Source of the DNA: Macrosteles quadrilineatus
Taxonomy: Eukaryota > Arthropoda > Insecta > Hemiptera > Cicadellidae
Length of the DNA stretch: 64,000 nucleotides
Direction: 5' to 3'
Assembly (NCBI RefSeq): GCF_028750875.1
Contig: NW_026542602.1
Location: 84,317,039 to 84,381,038 of the forward strand
The notes under the pieces: model-generated
What the model saw: only the letters and a program-made list of their open reading frames with translations
What the model was told of the DNA's origin: nothing
The model's database searches: none
Program-made: the position numbers and the translations under genes
In this document: positions 22,735 through 34,842 of the stretch, one piece after another
Position numbering within the stretch: position 1 is the first letter of the stretch
Layout of the letters: each line of letters begins with the position of its first letter

Positions 22735-22801
22735 TAAAGCTAGGTCTGTTATCGCAGAGTGCAGGAATATCCAGCCCCTATCAGGGTTAATACCTGTAAA
22801 T
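22735..22801 (+). other. Candidate 67-bp exon, island a, copy 2
   Basis: Bounded by TACTGGACAG and GTGAGTCC. Same 22-codon frame as copies 1 and 3. On the minus strand the same island is open only in this copy (stop in C1; frameshift and stop in C3), which favours the plus strand. Confidence 0.35.
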
Positions 22802-23534
22802 GTGAGTCCAGTAATATATATTCCTCCCTTATTACAAACTGATAGTAACACAGTTGGTTATAAATGAAATTAACTTTAATCGGAAATCTTTATTCAACGA
22901 CAACAATACTTGTTTTATGTTATGAGTCTAAAATAAAAAGATGACTATTTAATTCTCAAAGAAGAAAGGAAATTAATTGTGCGACCTAATAACTGTTATG
23001 ATTTACCGTTGTTGTGCTAATTGATAACCATTAATTAATTATAGTTTATTACAATTATTTATAACTAATTGTATCAAAATTGAAAGTGTAATACAGTCAG
23101 TAAGTAGTAAGATATATCTTACCAGAATAGTTATTAATGAGTGCGTTTATGTTCATTCTGGTACTTCTTTTCCAGTTTATATGCTGTTAATAAATAATAC
23201 GCTATAAGGCAATACATAGTATAGACACAAATGTTTGTCGAGGATAGTATCATGACGTCACCTTACAGCTTACAATCAGCATAATATCAGACAATTAAGA
23301 CAATGCGAGACACAGCCAATATAGAACAGATAAAGGTGACAATAGCGTCTGTTTGTCTGAATGGGACTTATTGAGTCAAAGGATTATTACTTAACCAACC
23401 AAAATTATTACAATAGAATAATTAGTACAGTACAAATCTCAGTGATATAACGATTAAGCTAATTTGTAAGGTAAAATGTTGAATAAATTTCTATAAAGTA
23501 AACATTTTGTTTAAAACATTACTTACTAACACTA

Positions 23535-24670
23535 TGCTAGGGGGTTCTTTGTTGTATTTTAATTTAATTAAAATTTGGATATAATTTTTTGGGTTCCAAT
23601 AAGATAAGTTAAGCTACCTCGTTTTTGATTTTATACTTAGGGTCTAGATTATTGCTGTACGGTAACCAGGAAAAATAAAAACAGAAAATTGAGAACAACA
23701 ATGGACATTTATTTAAACGTGATGATTTATAAACTACTTACAGAATTCAAAATCAAACATAAGTTGAGATATTGATAAATTTAGAGATTGTTTACGAATA
23801 TTAAATAGGCTAATTAGACAAGCCTACCTATATGATTTTAAATATTGATATGTGATTTCTGGCTTGAATAAAATAAATTAAATTAGATTAAATCTGGCCT
23901 GTTTGAGTGGTGATCTGAAGTCTCGTCGCTGACTACGGTTCCGCAGCTGAGCTGTAACTAGACTACAGTCTCCCACTGTAGACGATACGGTGATGTCAAA
24001 TGAATAGTTCGATTTCAGCAAGACATTCCTTTGATGCCGACCCGGCTCAGTCTTTGCATAAACGGTAGAGGTCGAAAATACCCAACGTCGGTCTGAAGAT
24101 AAATCTGAAGATAAGATGCAGCTAAGTCATTAAATCCACCCTCACAATAGACGGGAAATGTCGACGTATGCTCACCGGTATAACAGCACTATTATTGTCA
24201 CTAACAACGTGAAGATCACACAAATCGGTTTCACGACATAGACGAATAATATATAAGGTACAGAATAGGCGTCTCGAATTGGAAACGCGTTCACTTCGAC
24301 CACTGCAGCACGACAGCACTAATCACCACATGGCACATGGTTACATCGGAGCCAAACAATAACACGTCCATTCATCTAGGGTGGTATACCTCGACTGACT
24401 TGCCATGTGCCCTCTCAACGCTACCTGCTACACCTAACCCCTATGGTTCGAGCTATCCCATTAGCTGCCGAACTCTCCCTCGGCTCCCGAACCTCCCCGA
24501 AGATATACGAGACGGTTTTGCGTCATCGCATTGGCGCCGTCTTTTCAAGCCTGCCCCAACAGGAAAATTGTAGATACTCCTAGACTACATTTTGTCACGT
24601 CGGCCAAGTGAATTAATCGAATTATTTTTTATATTAAATACTTTCAAATTTCCAAATGACCCGTCACAAC
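23535..24670. mobile_element. LTR-like insertion (possible solo LTR)
   Basis: Segments C and B are contiguous in unit 3 (47570-47580) but separated here by 1136 bp. CACTA occurs at both edges (23530-23534 and 24671-24675), a 5-bp length usual for gypsy or BEL elements. The insert has a GC-rich half (23890-24590), unlike the surroundings, and on the minus strand a TATATAA-like signal (complement of about 24249-24258). There is no convincing protein. The ends are not perfectly TG...CA with this duplication, so the solo-LTR reading is an inference. Confidence 0.45.
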
Positions 24671-25675
24671 CACTACCCCAAAGTTTAAAGTAAAAACTGC
24701 AAAGTGCAAAGTATAAAGGCAAAATGTTTGTGTAAAGTTGTGTGTAAACACTTCTTTACACAAAAAAAAAACATTACATACACCTGATTGAAGATGGAAA
24801 TTTTCTTCCAAATTAATAATTGCAATAACTAAGCCATTTGTTTTGATAAGATGGTCATAAGAATCTAACAAGTGAACCTATGTTTTGAAAGATATTTTAT
24901 GCAATAAACGATTATTACTATTTTAAGATTTCTCCTCAAATTTGCAGTGTTTATAACTATCAGAAAAAGTAATACTTTAGTTTGGTATTGCAGTATTGTT
25001 ATACTTGTTAGAATACTACAAAATCTTTATTACAATATTATATTTATTTTTTTTATTATTTTGTGCACAAGTCCTAAGGAAAAATAGTAAGACCTTCAAC
25101 CTTCCATAATCAAAGGTTTTATACTTTTAGATTCTTACATACGTTTTAGTTTTGGTTGCTAGCTTTTTTAAACATTGTATACTTTACTAGCTTAGGTTCA
25201 TGTTTAAGGTAATTAAGCTCTGAAAACAAATTTTCAAGGAATTAAAATAATACACGTGGGAATTATTTAATTCATTTAACGAACTAAAAACACTGAGAGC
25301 AAAATTAAACATGCAATTCGCGAAAGCTTAGCTTCAGAGTTGTCAAGACAAAATTAAAAATTTCTGCGATGAAAAGTGTGGAGGTACTTGGCTCGCCATT
25401 CTACCAGCTAACTTTTCTTTTTTTACCCCTACTTTGTCAGCTAATAACAAACAGTGTATTCACTAAAACACGTTAATACAAATATTTATTTAGAAAGAAC
25501 CCGACTAATTTTTCTTCTTAATATCGCAGTTAAGAAACTTGAAATTTCACTACCTACAGTAGTTAATTTATATTTGATTTTGTGTGAAATTTTGAAATAA
25601 TTTATCCAAATGTTTAGGTCTTACGTTAAAAGATGGCCTAGGGCTTGAATTTAGAATATGTCTTTCTTCCTCCAG

Positions 25676-25742
25676 TATTGGAGGCCCAAGAGAATACTAG
25701 GTTTCATCGCCTTTACCACAATAGCCTTTGTTGGTTAGAAAG
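25676..25742 (+). other. Candidate 67-bp exon, island e, copy 1
   Basis: Preceded by an excellent pyrimidine-rich acceptor (TCTTTCTTCCTCCAG) and followed by AAAG/GTACGT. In phase 2 it reads LEAQENTRFHRLYHNSLCWL. The copy in unit 3 (48534-48600) has the same length, the same splice signals and two substitutions, one silent and one Asn to Lys. Confidence 0.4.
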
Positions 25743-26701
25743 GTACGTCCTTTTTATTTAACATAACAACTACACTGACTCTGCGGTAAACGTTTGTGCT
25801 ATAACCAGGAGAAGTAAGAGTAATGATTGCTAGGAATTCAGAAATACACTAAAACATCATCTATAATATGGCCATTATAGGTAATATGATATGGCCATAA
25901 TAATATGGCCATTAAATATTGTAATTCACTTATACATTGCAAAAAGACTAACTAATACACTTCTTAATACACAAACCCACCAAATACGCCCGATGGCTTA
26001 TCCAAAAACAGTCCGTCATTGAAATGTAGAAATACTAATTAAATAAATAACAACAGTATACATCATTTCTAGTCCGTCACGATAAACTTGAACTAAAACC
26101 AGCTTTGCATAATTTGTATTGTTATCTTTATCATAATATTGATCGTGCTGAAAATGTACAATTTAAGTTATCGTTGTTAACGGTAAAATATCTCAGTAAA
26201 TTTAATGTTAAAAAAATTTAATGTTAAAAAGTATTAACATTCCCATGGAAACAATGTATGTGTTAACAACATTCTCAACTAATAAACCTTTTTTCCAGGA
26301 TTTAGACCTTATTTTCATTGGACCCAAGGTTTGATACGTCGGATAACTTGACGAGCGATTAACTTAAACTTAAACAAGAACTTAAAACTTTACTTTAGAA
26401 CTTAACTTTTTTTTATTAACTTAAAAAGAAGTTTTTGGTCCAATGGAATGTCTAAAAACACGGTTAGGTTTTGGATTACTTCATTCGCTTGTCAAAATGC
26501 ATATTTAGCTTGGCGTGTATAATGGATATTTATCCTAAATCATCTAATAAAAACGAAACGATACAGATTTGTTTTAATATTTTATAAACTAATACTCAAA
26601 CATTTTACCCAACTTTCCCCCCAACAAATATGTTTAGGAAGAGTAGCACATACAGCATGATGATTGGACATGGTTCAATCCCTGGGAATCCCTGAACTAA
26701 G

Positions 26702-26830
26702 TTGGTTTTGTTGTTAAAGCCTCGTGTCCAAAACTAAGCAGCTTAGTTCAGTGTTTGCTGATTTTATGACGGATTCAGCAGCTGACGAAAGCTGACTATG
26801 TGACTCTATTGTTGTATCAGTATAGTAAAA
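26702..26830 (+). other. Conserved island f with palindromic motif, copy 1
   Basis: Near-identical in unit 3 (about 49575-49705) and related to a second island in the same segment (30710-30835; unit 3 54857-54985). After CTGAACTAAG it reads GFVVKASCPKLSSL; the related island reads VFVMKATCPKLSSL with mostly third-base changes. Both contain CTAAGC...GCTTAG palindromes and a GTGTTTGCTGAT core. A one-base difference breaks the frame after LSSL. Coding exon or structured RNA cannot be separated by eye. Confidence 0.25.
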
Positions 26831-27122
26831 CCATTCAAGTGCAATGTTGTAATCTGAATACGGTTAATGGGAATTGTCGTTTAATGAAATTCCAATTAAA
26901 TCATTTTTTTTTTTTACTTTTAGTATTGAGGAAACCAACATTATAAAATATTCTTCATATGAATGTAATTAGTAATATAAAAGATCACACATGCTACACT
27001 AACACATATTATGAAGGCATAACACAATTGTGTCTATAAATATTAATTTCAAATTAATATACCAACATTAACCACGGAGTATACACATTATGAATGTATA
27101 ATACGGTTGCATACACTTCAAG

Positions 27123-27200
27123 AGACCTGACGTACGCGTTAAACCTGATCAAACTTTGTGAGAAGACTGTCAAGAGCTCAACAACTCAGGAGTTCATGTG
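27123..27200 (+). other. Candidate 78-bp exon, island g
   Basis: Between CACTTCAAG and GTG/GTATTT the frame reads DLTYALNLIKLCEKTVK then SSTTQEFM. A related island at 29440-29505 keeps LIKLCQKTV and the same 3' edge. In unit 3 the copy (49969-50040) has a stop (TAC to TAA), so if this was an exon it is intact only here. Confidence 0.25.
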
Positions 27201-27529
27201 GTATTTAACTTTCTAAAACGGTTTCTTCAGCTCTAAATAATTGTCAGCACAATGGCAACGCTATTTCTTTTCTAATTTTCTCGTTAAGATAAATGCTTTA
27301 GAAATTTGTTTATTATTTTTGCATCGGCTTTGTAAAATAATTAAACTTTTAATCTACATTTAAGATATTTTTTTATTTACAGCTCCTATAAATAATGTTT
27401 ATCTTTATTATTTAATATTGTTTACTTATTAATTTGCAAATAAATGTTTTATTAACAATAATAACACACAATTTCATATACAGGTCAGAGCCATAATGGT
27501 GCATACAGATTGAAGTTAGTCTAAGCTAG

Positions 27530-27595
27530 CTTAGAACATGTCATGCAGAAGCAAATTGTTACCTGGGTCGTTATTTAGAACTTCTCAACCTTAAC
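27530..27595 (+). other. Candidate 66-bp exon, island h, copy 1
   Basis: After a 14-bp perfect palindrome CTAAGCTAGCTTAG overlapping its 5' edge, 22 codons read LRTCHAEANCYLGRYLELLN and end at AAC/GTAATC. The unit 3 copy (50375-50440) differs at one position (Arg to Gly). Confidence 0.3.
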
Positions 27596-30550
27596 GTAAT
27601 CCGTGCTATGCCCATCTGAATATTATAGACATGTTCATCGTAAGTTTTTTTATATAAAAAAAACATAACAATAATATAGTCAATACATTAATGGTTGCAT
27701 GAATGAAAAGTTATTTACAACATTCAGTTGTAAAACATTTTGTATTATCTTTGAACAGTTATTGCAAATTTCCATTTAAAGCCTTCAACTCCATTATAGT
27801 TAAGAATTTCAAAGTGAAAACTGAACGTGGAGGTTTCAATGTTATGCCAAAATAATTATGTTTTTTCTCTAATAATAAATCCAGTCTTTAAAATGTAAAC
27901 CTGGAACCGAAATATTTAATCAAATTTTCATTAAAATTAGGGGTTTTGATAATAATGGCCACAAATATTCATATTCTACGTTAAATATGTAAAACATCAT
28001 TATTTTCACCAAGATTAAATCTGTAATGATTCCTCTTAGATACCTAAGTTCACTAAAGTAATTGACTACCGAGAGAACGGACAGGTTATATGCATTATTT
28101 TACCGAGGAAAAGAGACCAACGATAAGTTACGTTTAGTGTTCAAGCAAATTTTATGTTCAACAAGCTTATTTTTTATGTTGTAATTCATCACATCATACT
28201 TTTTTATAGAGATAAAAGATATTTACAAGACAAAAAATGTTATTTATGTCTTTCAACTTCATATGGAATCTTTATTCTGTATTGGAGATTTTAGAGAAGG
28301 CCGAACAAATTTAAAGTAAAGGTGTTGAGAGATATTTCCAGACTCACTTTTAAAACACTCACAATTCTTGTTGCTCCCAAGGGATAAGAATATATCGTTC
28401 CTTCTCCAAAAGGGTATAAAAGTTTTGGATTTGCAAAACAGATTCTATTGCAAGACTTTAATTTAAATTTTAATAATAGAAATATTTATGCAGTCGTTAG
28501 TGATTTCAATTTTATTAAATTAATGTTTTATTTATTACAAATTATGTTTTTTTTTGTCTAAATTTCCAGAATCAACATATTCTGGATATTCTGGAGGTCA
28601 TATAAAGGAAAGGTTTTCGGTTGATAGGACAATTAGGTTTGTTTTTTCCGTAGAAATCCGTAGGCTGAAATATAACTTTAAGTACAGTTAACACATTAAT
28701 AGTTAGTTTCCCATGTATTGTTACAGACCAAAGTACATATTAAAGTTTAAACAAATTTGACCCGTTTTTACCGTGAAGTCATTACGCCTACTTATACTGT
28801 TTAAAATATTTATTAATATTATAAAGGTAAAGGATGAAATACTTCTATGCAATTTTAGAGTACTTATATGCAAACGAATAACAAACTAATCAACCTAACA
28901 AAAAATCCAACTTAATACCGACAGCATATTTGCTAAATATTGTCACTAGTTAGTAACAAAAAAAATCTCTCACATAGGTTACAAGTACAATACTGTGCAA
29001 TTATTGGAGTGGAATTGATTATAGACTATTATTATTTTATTATTAATACGATATTTATTAATAATACCGAAAAAATCTTTTCAATCACATAGTTACATGT
29101 TCAGCACTGTGCAACTGAGATTGGAGTGGAACCAATAACTATGGACTATGTTTATTACTTAATCATAAATAAAACTCGCTTTTGACGATATTATGCAAAT
29201 TTTTCCGTCATACTTCTTAACACCTGAAGTTAGCATATAAAATAAGATAAATTTAAATAATTGTATTACGTCTATTCCATTATAAAACAATATATATCAA
29301 CTTCCGTTTTTATGGTTCAAATAACGTTAAAACTTTACGTAAAAGAATATAAAAATCAAAGGAAGATACATTTTATTTTTTTACTACTAAACGAAATATC
29401 ATTTTCTCAGCCAACGCATGTTACACATCCCATGAGGACTGACGAAACCTCATCAAACTTTGTCAGAAGACTGTCAGGAACTCGACAAGTTATAAGTTCA
29501 TGTGGTATGAAACTTTGTAAATTTGTATGAAAACGGTTTCTTTACTTTCATACAGGCAGCTCTTTTTCAGCCGAGGTTTGTACGCCATTTTAGGCAAAGT
29601 ATTCTGCTATCTCATCATCTTACTTTTGATATGGTTGCCTAGAGGGTGAAAAGGTCTCCAAGTCATCACGTCACGTCATATTTGCATAGCTAGTTACGGT
29701 TTGTGTTTGGTAGGACCTTAACTCTAACCTCCAAAACATATATCCCACGCTATAATCACGAGTAGAGATTAATTGTACCTCTGTGAAATAAAACTGCTAA
29801 TTAAATGCATGTCGTTTTACAATAAAAGAGTATTATACGATTTTAAAATGTGTACTACAACCAACTTACACTATTTAGCGGTAATCAAAGTATTTGTAGT
29901 ACTACATGACAACATACAATGTCTACAAGTGTAGCTTATTAGTTCAACAAATATTTAAGAAATGATTTAAAAGAACAAATTTGATTTATGATAAACATAT
30001 AGCTGAAGTAAATAAACTTGCTACTGTACCTGGACTAGATTGTTATTAAAAGCTTCTCTACCATGACCAGATATTCAACCAAAAATAACACTATAAATTT
30101 ATAACGGCAATTTAACAAACATAACAACGTTCATAGTATTGATGCGATTTTTTACCGACATTCAGAGCTAGCTTTATTCGTGTACTAGTTTGTCAATAAT
30201 TAATTACGTTTTTAGATAATTCATTATTGGTAATTTTATAGGGATTTGAAAACATAATAAAAGAGATATACTGTAAGTAAAATCCAAATAAATTCACTTT
30301 GTTCGCAAAGGAACTAAATTCTAAGCCGTTTTAATTGGAATGCCGAGGGCCTTATGCTGCGTTATTTGCTTATTCAATTAAACTTAAGTCATTTTAAGAT
30401 TCAATAAATAAGAGCTTCACTAACTTCAAATGTCCAAACGTTTAAATCCCCAATTTGGAATTAAAACCATTTATTAATCGCACGCCAGGGTTTGAGTTAA
30501 CTGCAAGCTAAAAGAACTCAAGATACAAACTAATTTCTATCTTTTTACAG

Positions 30551-30633
30551 AATATAATGCAATTACTGTAACAAGTGGTGGTAATACCACTCAAACCACA
30601 AACACAAACGATTATTTATCTTTGAACTATTGA
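30551..30633 (+). other. Candidate exon after a strong acceptor
   Basis: After CTATCTTTTTACAG the frame reads YNAITVTSGGNTTQTTNTND and stops at 30631-30633. The unit 3 copy (from 54696) keeps the acceptor and the frame, with one in-frame codon inserted. Confidence 0.2.
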
Positions 30634-31539
30634 CAATTTTTACCATCCTTTTTAGTAAGCCTTAATTTTTGAAATTGTTTATTTGTACTCAGTTTAAGTC
30701 AAGTAAACCAACTAAGTTGTTTTTGTTATGAAAGCCACGTGCCCTAAGCTAAGCAGCTTAGGCTCAGTGTTTGCTGATATTATGATGGATTCAGCAGCGT
30801 TGACGTATGCTGATTCAACCCGTTCGTTGAACCAGCATTTTACATAGATAATTCACAAACCGGCATTCACCAAATTATTCATAACTGTTTATTCGATCCC
30901 AACTGAAACATTAAGTTGTAAAAATGTAATTGTTTCAATGTCTGTTTCGTATATATTAAGATGTATGATTTACAGCGTACATTAGTATGCATTACATTGT
31001 TTTATTATATTGGTAGTATCATAGTAGTTGGCTGTTGAAGAACATAGACATATAGTTTGGATATTATTTTGGTTTTCATTTAATTAACTGTATCTTAAAG
31101 TTTTTTTTTTATATATATATGTTGCCAATTAAATAACAATTGTGTGTCGTTACAGTAACATAAATCAAGTTCTAAAAAATCTAGCGAATGAGACTGAGGG
31201 TGAAAAAGGAATATTACGCTTCGTACACTACCAATTTGACTTTAGCTGTTTCAAAACCTAACATATAAAAAAATCAAAATATTAACGAAGGATAAGAAAG
31301 GAACATTTTAATGGTCTCATTTACGCACTTTTTTCATAAACTCTACACCAATTAAACGAGACTGACTGTAAAATGAATCAAAACTATACAATGTAAATCA
31401 ACGTTCAAAAAGACATTACAGGTAATGAATATTTGTCATGAGTTTGTGGCATTAATTTAAATAAAATAAAACAAAACTAATACTAAAATGCTCCATGTTA
31501 TGCTTTATTTTAATTTATATGTATGGAGACTATCAGTGT

Positions 31540-32793
31540 AAACATCAACCAATCTAACGTCACAAACCAACCCAACACATTTACAGACTCTATTCATTGG
31601 TCAACTTCCTTAACTAAGGCTTATTACAGGACTCTGTTGACTAAGCAAGTAATGGTAGGTAAATACTGTTTATCAATAACGACCACTCTAGACATCAGCA
31701 AAGCTAACAACGTCCCAATCCAACACAATCACAGGCTCTACTCGTTGGTCAACTTCCTTAACTAAGCCTTGTTACAGGACTCTATTGACTAAGCAAGTAA
31801 TGGCAGGTAAATCCGGTAAACTGTTTTATCACTAACTACTACTATGGACATCAGCAAAGCTAACAACGTCCCAATCCAACACAATCACAGGCTCTACTCG
31901 TTGGTCAACTTCCATAACTAAGGCTTGTTACAGGACTCTGTTGACTAAGCAAGTAAAGGTAGGTAAATTCTGTTTGTCACTAACTACCACTCTGGACATC
32001 AGCAAAGCTAACAACGTCCCAATCCAACACATTCACAGGCTCTACTCGTTGGTCATCTTCCTTAACTAAGGCTTGTTATAGGACTCTGTTGACTAAGCAA
32101 GTAAAGGTAGGTAAATTCTGTAAACTGTTTTATCCCTAACTACCACTCTGGACATCAGCAAAGCTAACAACGTCCCAAGCTAACACATTCACAGGCTCTA
32201 CTCGTTGGTCAACTTACTTAACATTAAAGTAGTCCAACTTGTTACAGGACTCTGTTGACTCAAGCAAGTAAAGGTAGGTAAATCCTGTAAACTAGTTTAT
32301 CCCTAACTACCACTCTGGACATCAGCAAAGCTAACAACGTCCCAATCCAACACAATCACAGGCTCTACTCGTTGGTCAACTTCCTTAACTAAGGCTTGTT
32401 ACAGGACCCTGTTGCCTCAAGCAAACAAGGACAGGTAAATGCTGCAAAGTGTTTTATCACTAACTACCACTCTGGACATCAGCAAAGCAAACAATATCCC
32501 AACCCAACACATTTACATGCTCTACTAGTTGGTCAACTTCCTTAATTCAGACTTGTTACAGTACTCTGTTGCCTCAAGCAAGTAAGGCAGGTAAATTCTG
32601 TAAACAGTTTGACCACTAACTACAACTCTGGACATCAGCAAAGCTAACAACGTCCCATTCCAACACATTTACAGGCTCTACTCGTTGGTCAACTTCCTTA
32701 ACTAAGGCTTGTTACAGGACTTTGTTGACTCAAGCAAGTAAAGGTAGGTAAATTATGTGAATTGCATGACAACAAAGCTAACAACGTCCCAAG
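31540..32793 (+). repeat. Tandem array of a 148-167 bp unit, about 8 copies
   Basis: Unit starts (at AACAACGTCC or its variant) are near 31553, 31706, 31862, 32010, 32166, 32333, 32490, 32646 and a final partial at 32780. Each unit contains CTCTACTCGTTGGTCAACTT, GACTCTGTTGACT and CATCAGCAAAGCTAACAACG. Spacing varies because of short indels such as TAAACTG. Short open frames across it are by-products of the repeat. Confidence 0.9.
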
Positions 32794-34098
32794 GTACAAA
32801 TATTAATTTATCAAGTAATTGCTGTAAAATGTAATAACATACAAAACTGTGGTGGAATCAAATCGCTTAGCTTTTAAAACAACAAGGAAAACTCGTCTAT
32901 GTCATTAGATTAATTGAACAACCATTTCTTACAAGTCTTAATTCAATAGACTTATATATATATATATATTTTAAGTGTGACTACATGCCATTAAGTATGT
33001 ACATTGTTGAGTTTAGTTTGAAATAAATGAAAGCCTGGAGTGGTATGAAAGTAAGGTGTGATTTTATATTGATTTTGATTGAAGAAACAATTTTATCCCT
33101 TGACTTGTTGCGCATTGAAAAGACAATCAGCTTCAAGCCTTTTACATAAGACAATTATTCCGTAGATATGAAATTCGTGTTTAATTTCTAAGAAGCAAAT
33201 AAATTATCAATCGTGTTTGGACAGTTCTTTTACAAAAGGTTAAAACATGTCACTGGCGTAGATAGTAAACACCAAAATAAAATAAAATAAAACCAAAATA
33301 AAATAAAGTTAATTAATTTAATTAAAAAGTAATTATAATTAATTGATTAATTAATTATTTTAATTATTATTAATCATTATTATTAATTTATTTATTTCTT
33401 TGAACAACAAAATAAAATGTTGTCACACAGGTATTGTTAATCGGTCACTTTGTAAAAACTTTCCTAAGGTTCATAATTCTAGCAGGTTATATTTAATTCC
33501 CAGGTGTGTATGAAATAAAACACAGGAATAGTTTTATTATTATATTCAATGTATTTCTACAAAACTGACAAATTGATTTAACGTTTACTGTAGGAGCATA
33601 ATTATTAATAGTAAAACATAACAGATACAGAGTTACATGGGTTATTAATGTAACTCTACTCATTATAATCTAGATAGTATTGTCATAAGAAATTATTTTC
33701 GTTAACACCAATGTAGAACTCACAGTTCTTGCTTTTGATTTTATAAGACCCCAATTTGAAACAAAGAAATGTTCCAAAGTATATAAAATTGTATCCTTAA
33801 AAATTAATCAGTAATCTTCATCAATCAACTGTCCATAAGTATATCAAAGAAGAAACAAGCTTCGTTTGGTAAATGTAATATCTTAGTAACCCACAGCCAC
33901 AATATAAAAGTACCATTCTTATTAGACTATTATTTGTTCCCAGCTACAGAATTTAGAACTCTGCAAACACATTGTTTTTAAATCAAACCTTTTGAGATTT
34001 GTGTCACTGCTTTCATTACAAAGTTGTAGATTTTACGTGAACAACTTTGTTTACTTACAATTATTTTTAAATTGTGCTTTGGTTCTGATGACCCTAAA
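32794..34098. other. AT-rich spacer, no gene seen
   Basis: 32794-33660 has no match in unit 3 and includes a TA run (about 32948-32966) and AAAAT-type low-complexity sequence (33270-33420). From 33670 it matches unit 3 from 58085. No gene can be supported. Confidence 0.5.
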
Positions 34099-34536
34099 AT
34101 GAAACCAGTAAAATGAAATACAGTGGTTCTAGAAAATGACTACGTTAAAGGTCCAAAGGGAAATTCCCTGAAAGCAAGCCACAACAACTTACATTGTAGT
34201 TGTTATAAAACTCGTTTCACTCAATCGTATAGAATGGAGGTTATAAATGAGTTAGCTTGGAACAATACAATTCTGGGAATCGTGTTATACGGTGACGCGT
34301 TGTTAGAAAATCAATTGCAGGGCTTTTAAATCACACAGAGTTTTCCCATTTATAGCTTTAAAAACGCTACTTTTAAGCGGTTTGCTGTGAAATTTAAAAC
34401 CAGTATAATATTAGAGCCATATTTACAATAAGAAATCAAATTTAGCAAATTTACAACTAACGCACAAGCCAAGACTAAGGTTTACGCAAATGTGTCACTC
34501 AAGAAAAGTGGAATGAATTATGATTTAACCTGGTAA
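34099..34536 (+). pseudogene. Broken copy of the 134-codon frame at 58527-58931
   Basis: Same sequence as in unit 3 from ATG 34099 to TAA 34534-34536, but an insertion after the fourth codon introduces a stop, and GGCTTTTAA replaces GGCTTTCAA in the middle. The peptide parts VLENDYVKGPKGNSLKAS and FTQSYRMEVINELAWN are kept. Unknown product. Confidence 0.4.
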
Positions 34537-34842
34537 TTTTCATAACCAATATAATCCTACATAACTGAACATAACCCAAACCAACGAAATATATTTCTCA
34601 GCAATCTGACCAAACTAACTTAACCTAGCCCAACCATTAACTTACAACCAGTAACTGAGAAATTTGTCAATCAAATTGTTGTACCAGTGTCAATCAATGT
34701 GTAGACGTTTTAATACAGTAATGCTATTTGAAAATTAAAATCAAACTCGTAATGATTTCAAATATAAGTTTAGTTTAGTTTTACGATTTAATTATTTGAA
34801 TCCAGTCTTGCCATTTAACACAACAAGACGAGACTAGTTTTA

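Larger units (their letters stand above)
21043..23529 (+). repeat. Segment C, copy 2
   Basis: Collinear with C1 and C3. It contains an extra patch at about 21280-21400 that resembles 6415-6520 and is missing from C1 and C3. It leads into segment B1 after the LTR-like insertion. Confidence 0.75.

Noticed and set aside
22173..22851. Minus-strand open frames over islands a and b
   Set aside because: On the minus strand island a has a stop in C1 and a frameshift plus stop in C3, and the phases of the two pieces do not fit together. The plus strand gives silent changes only and a consensus donor.
24337..24573. 78-codon plus-strand frame rich in Pro and Ser
   Set aside because: It falls inside the GC-rich LTR-like insertion, opposite its presumed orientation, with no homology recognised.
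29440..29470. Hammerhead-like CTGACGAAAC in a short hairpin
   Set aside because: Stem II is missing and the diverged copy at 27130 does not keep the core; judged coincidental.
31540..32793. CRISPR-like or coding interpretation of the tandem array
   Set aside because: Whole 148-bp units repeat head-to-tail with no short repeat/spacer structure, and the DNA is eukaryotic.
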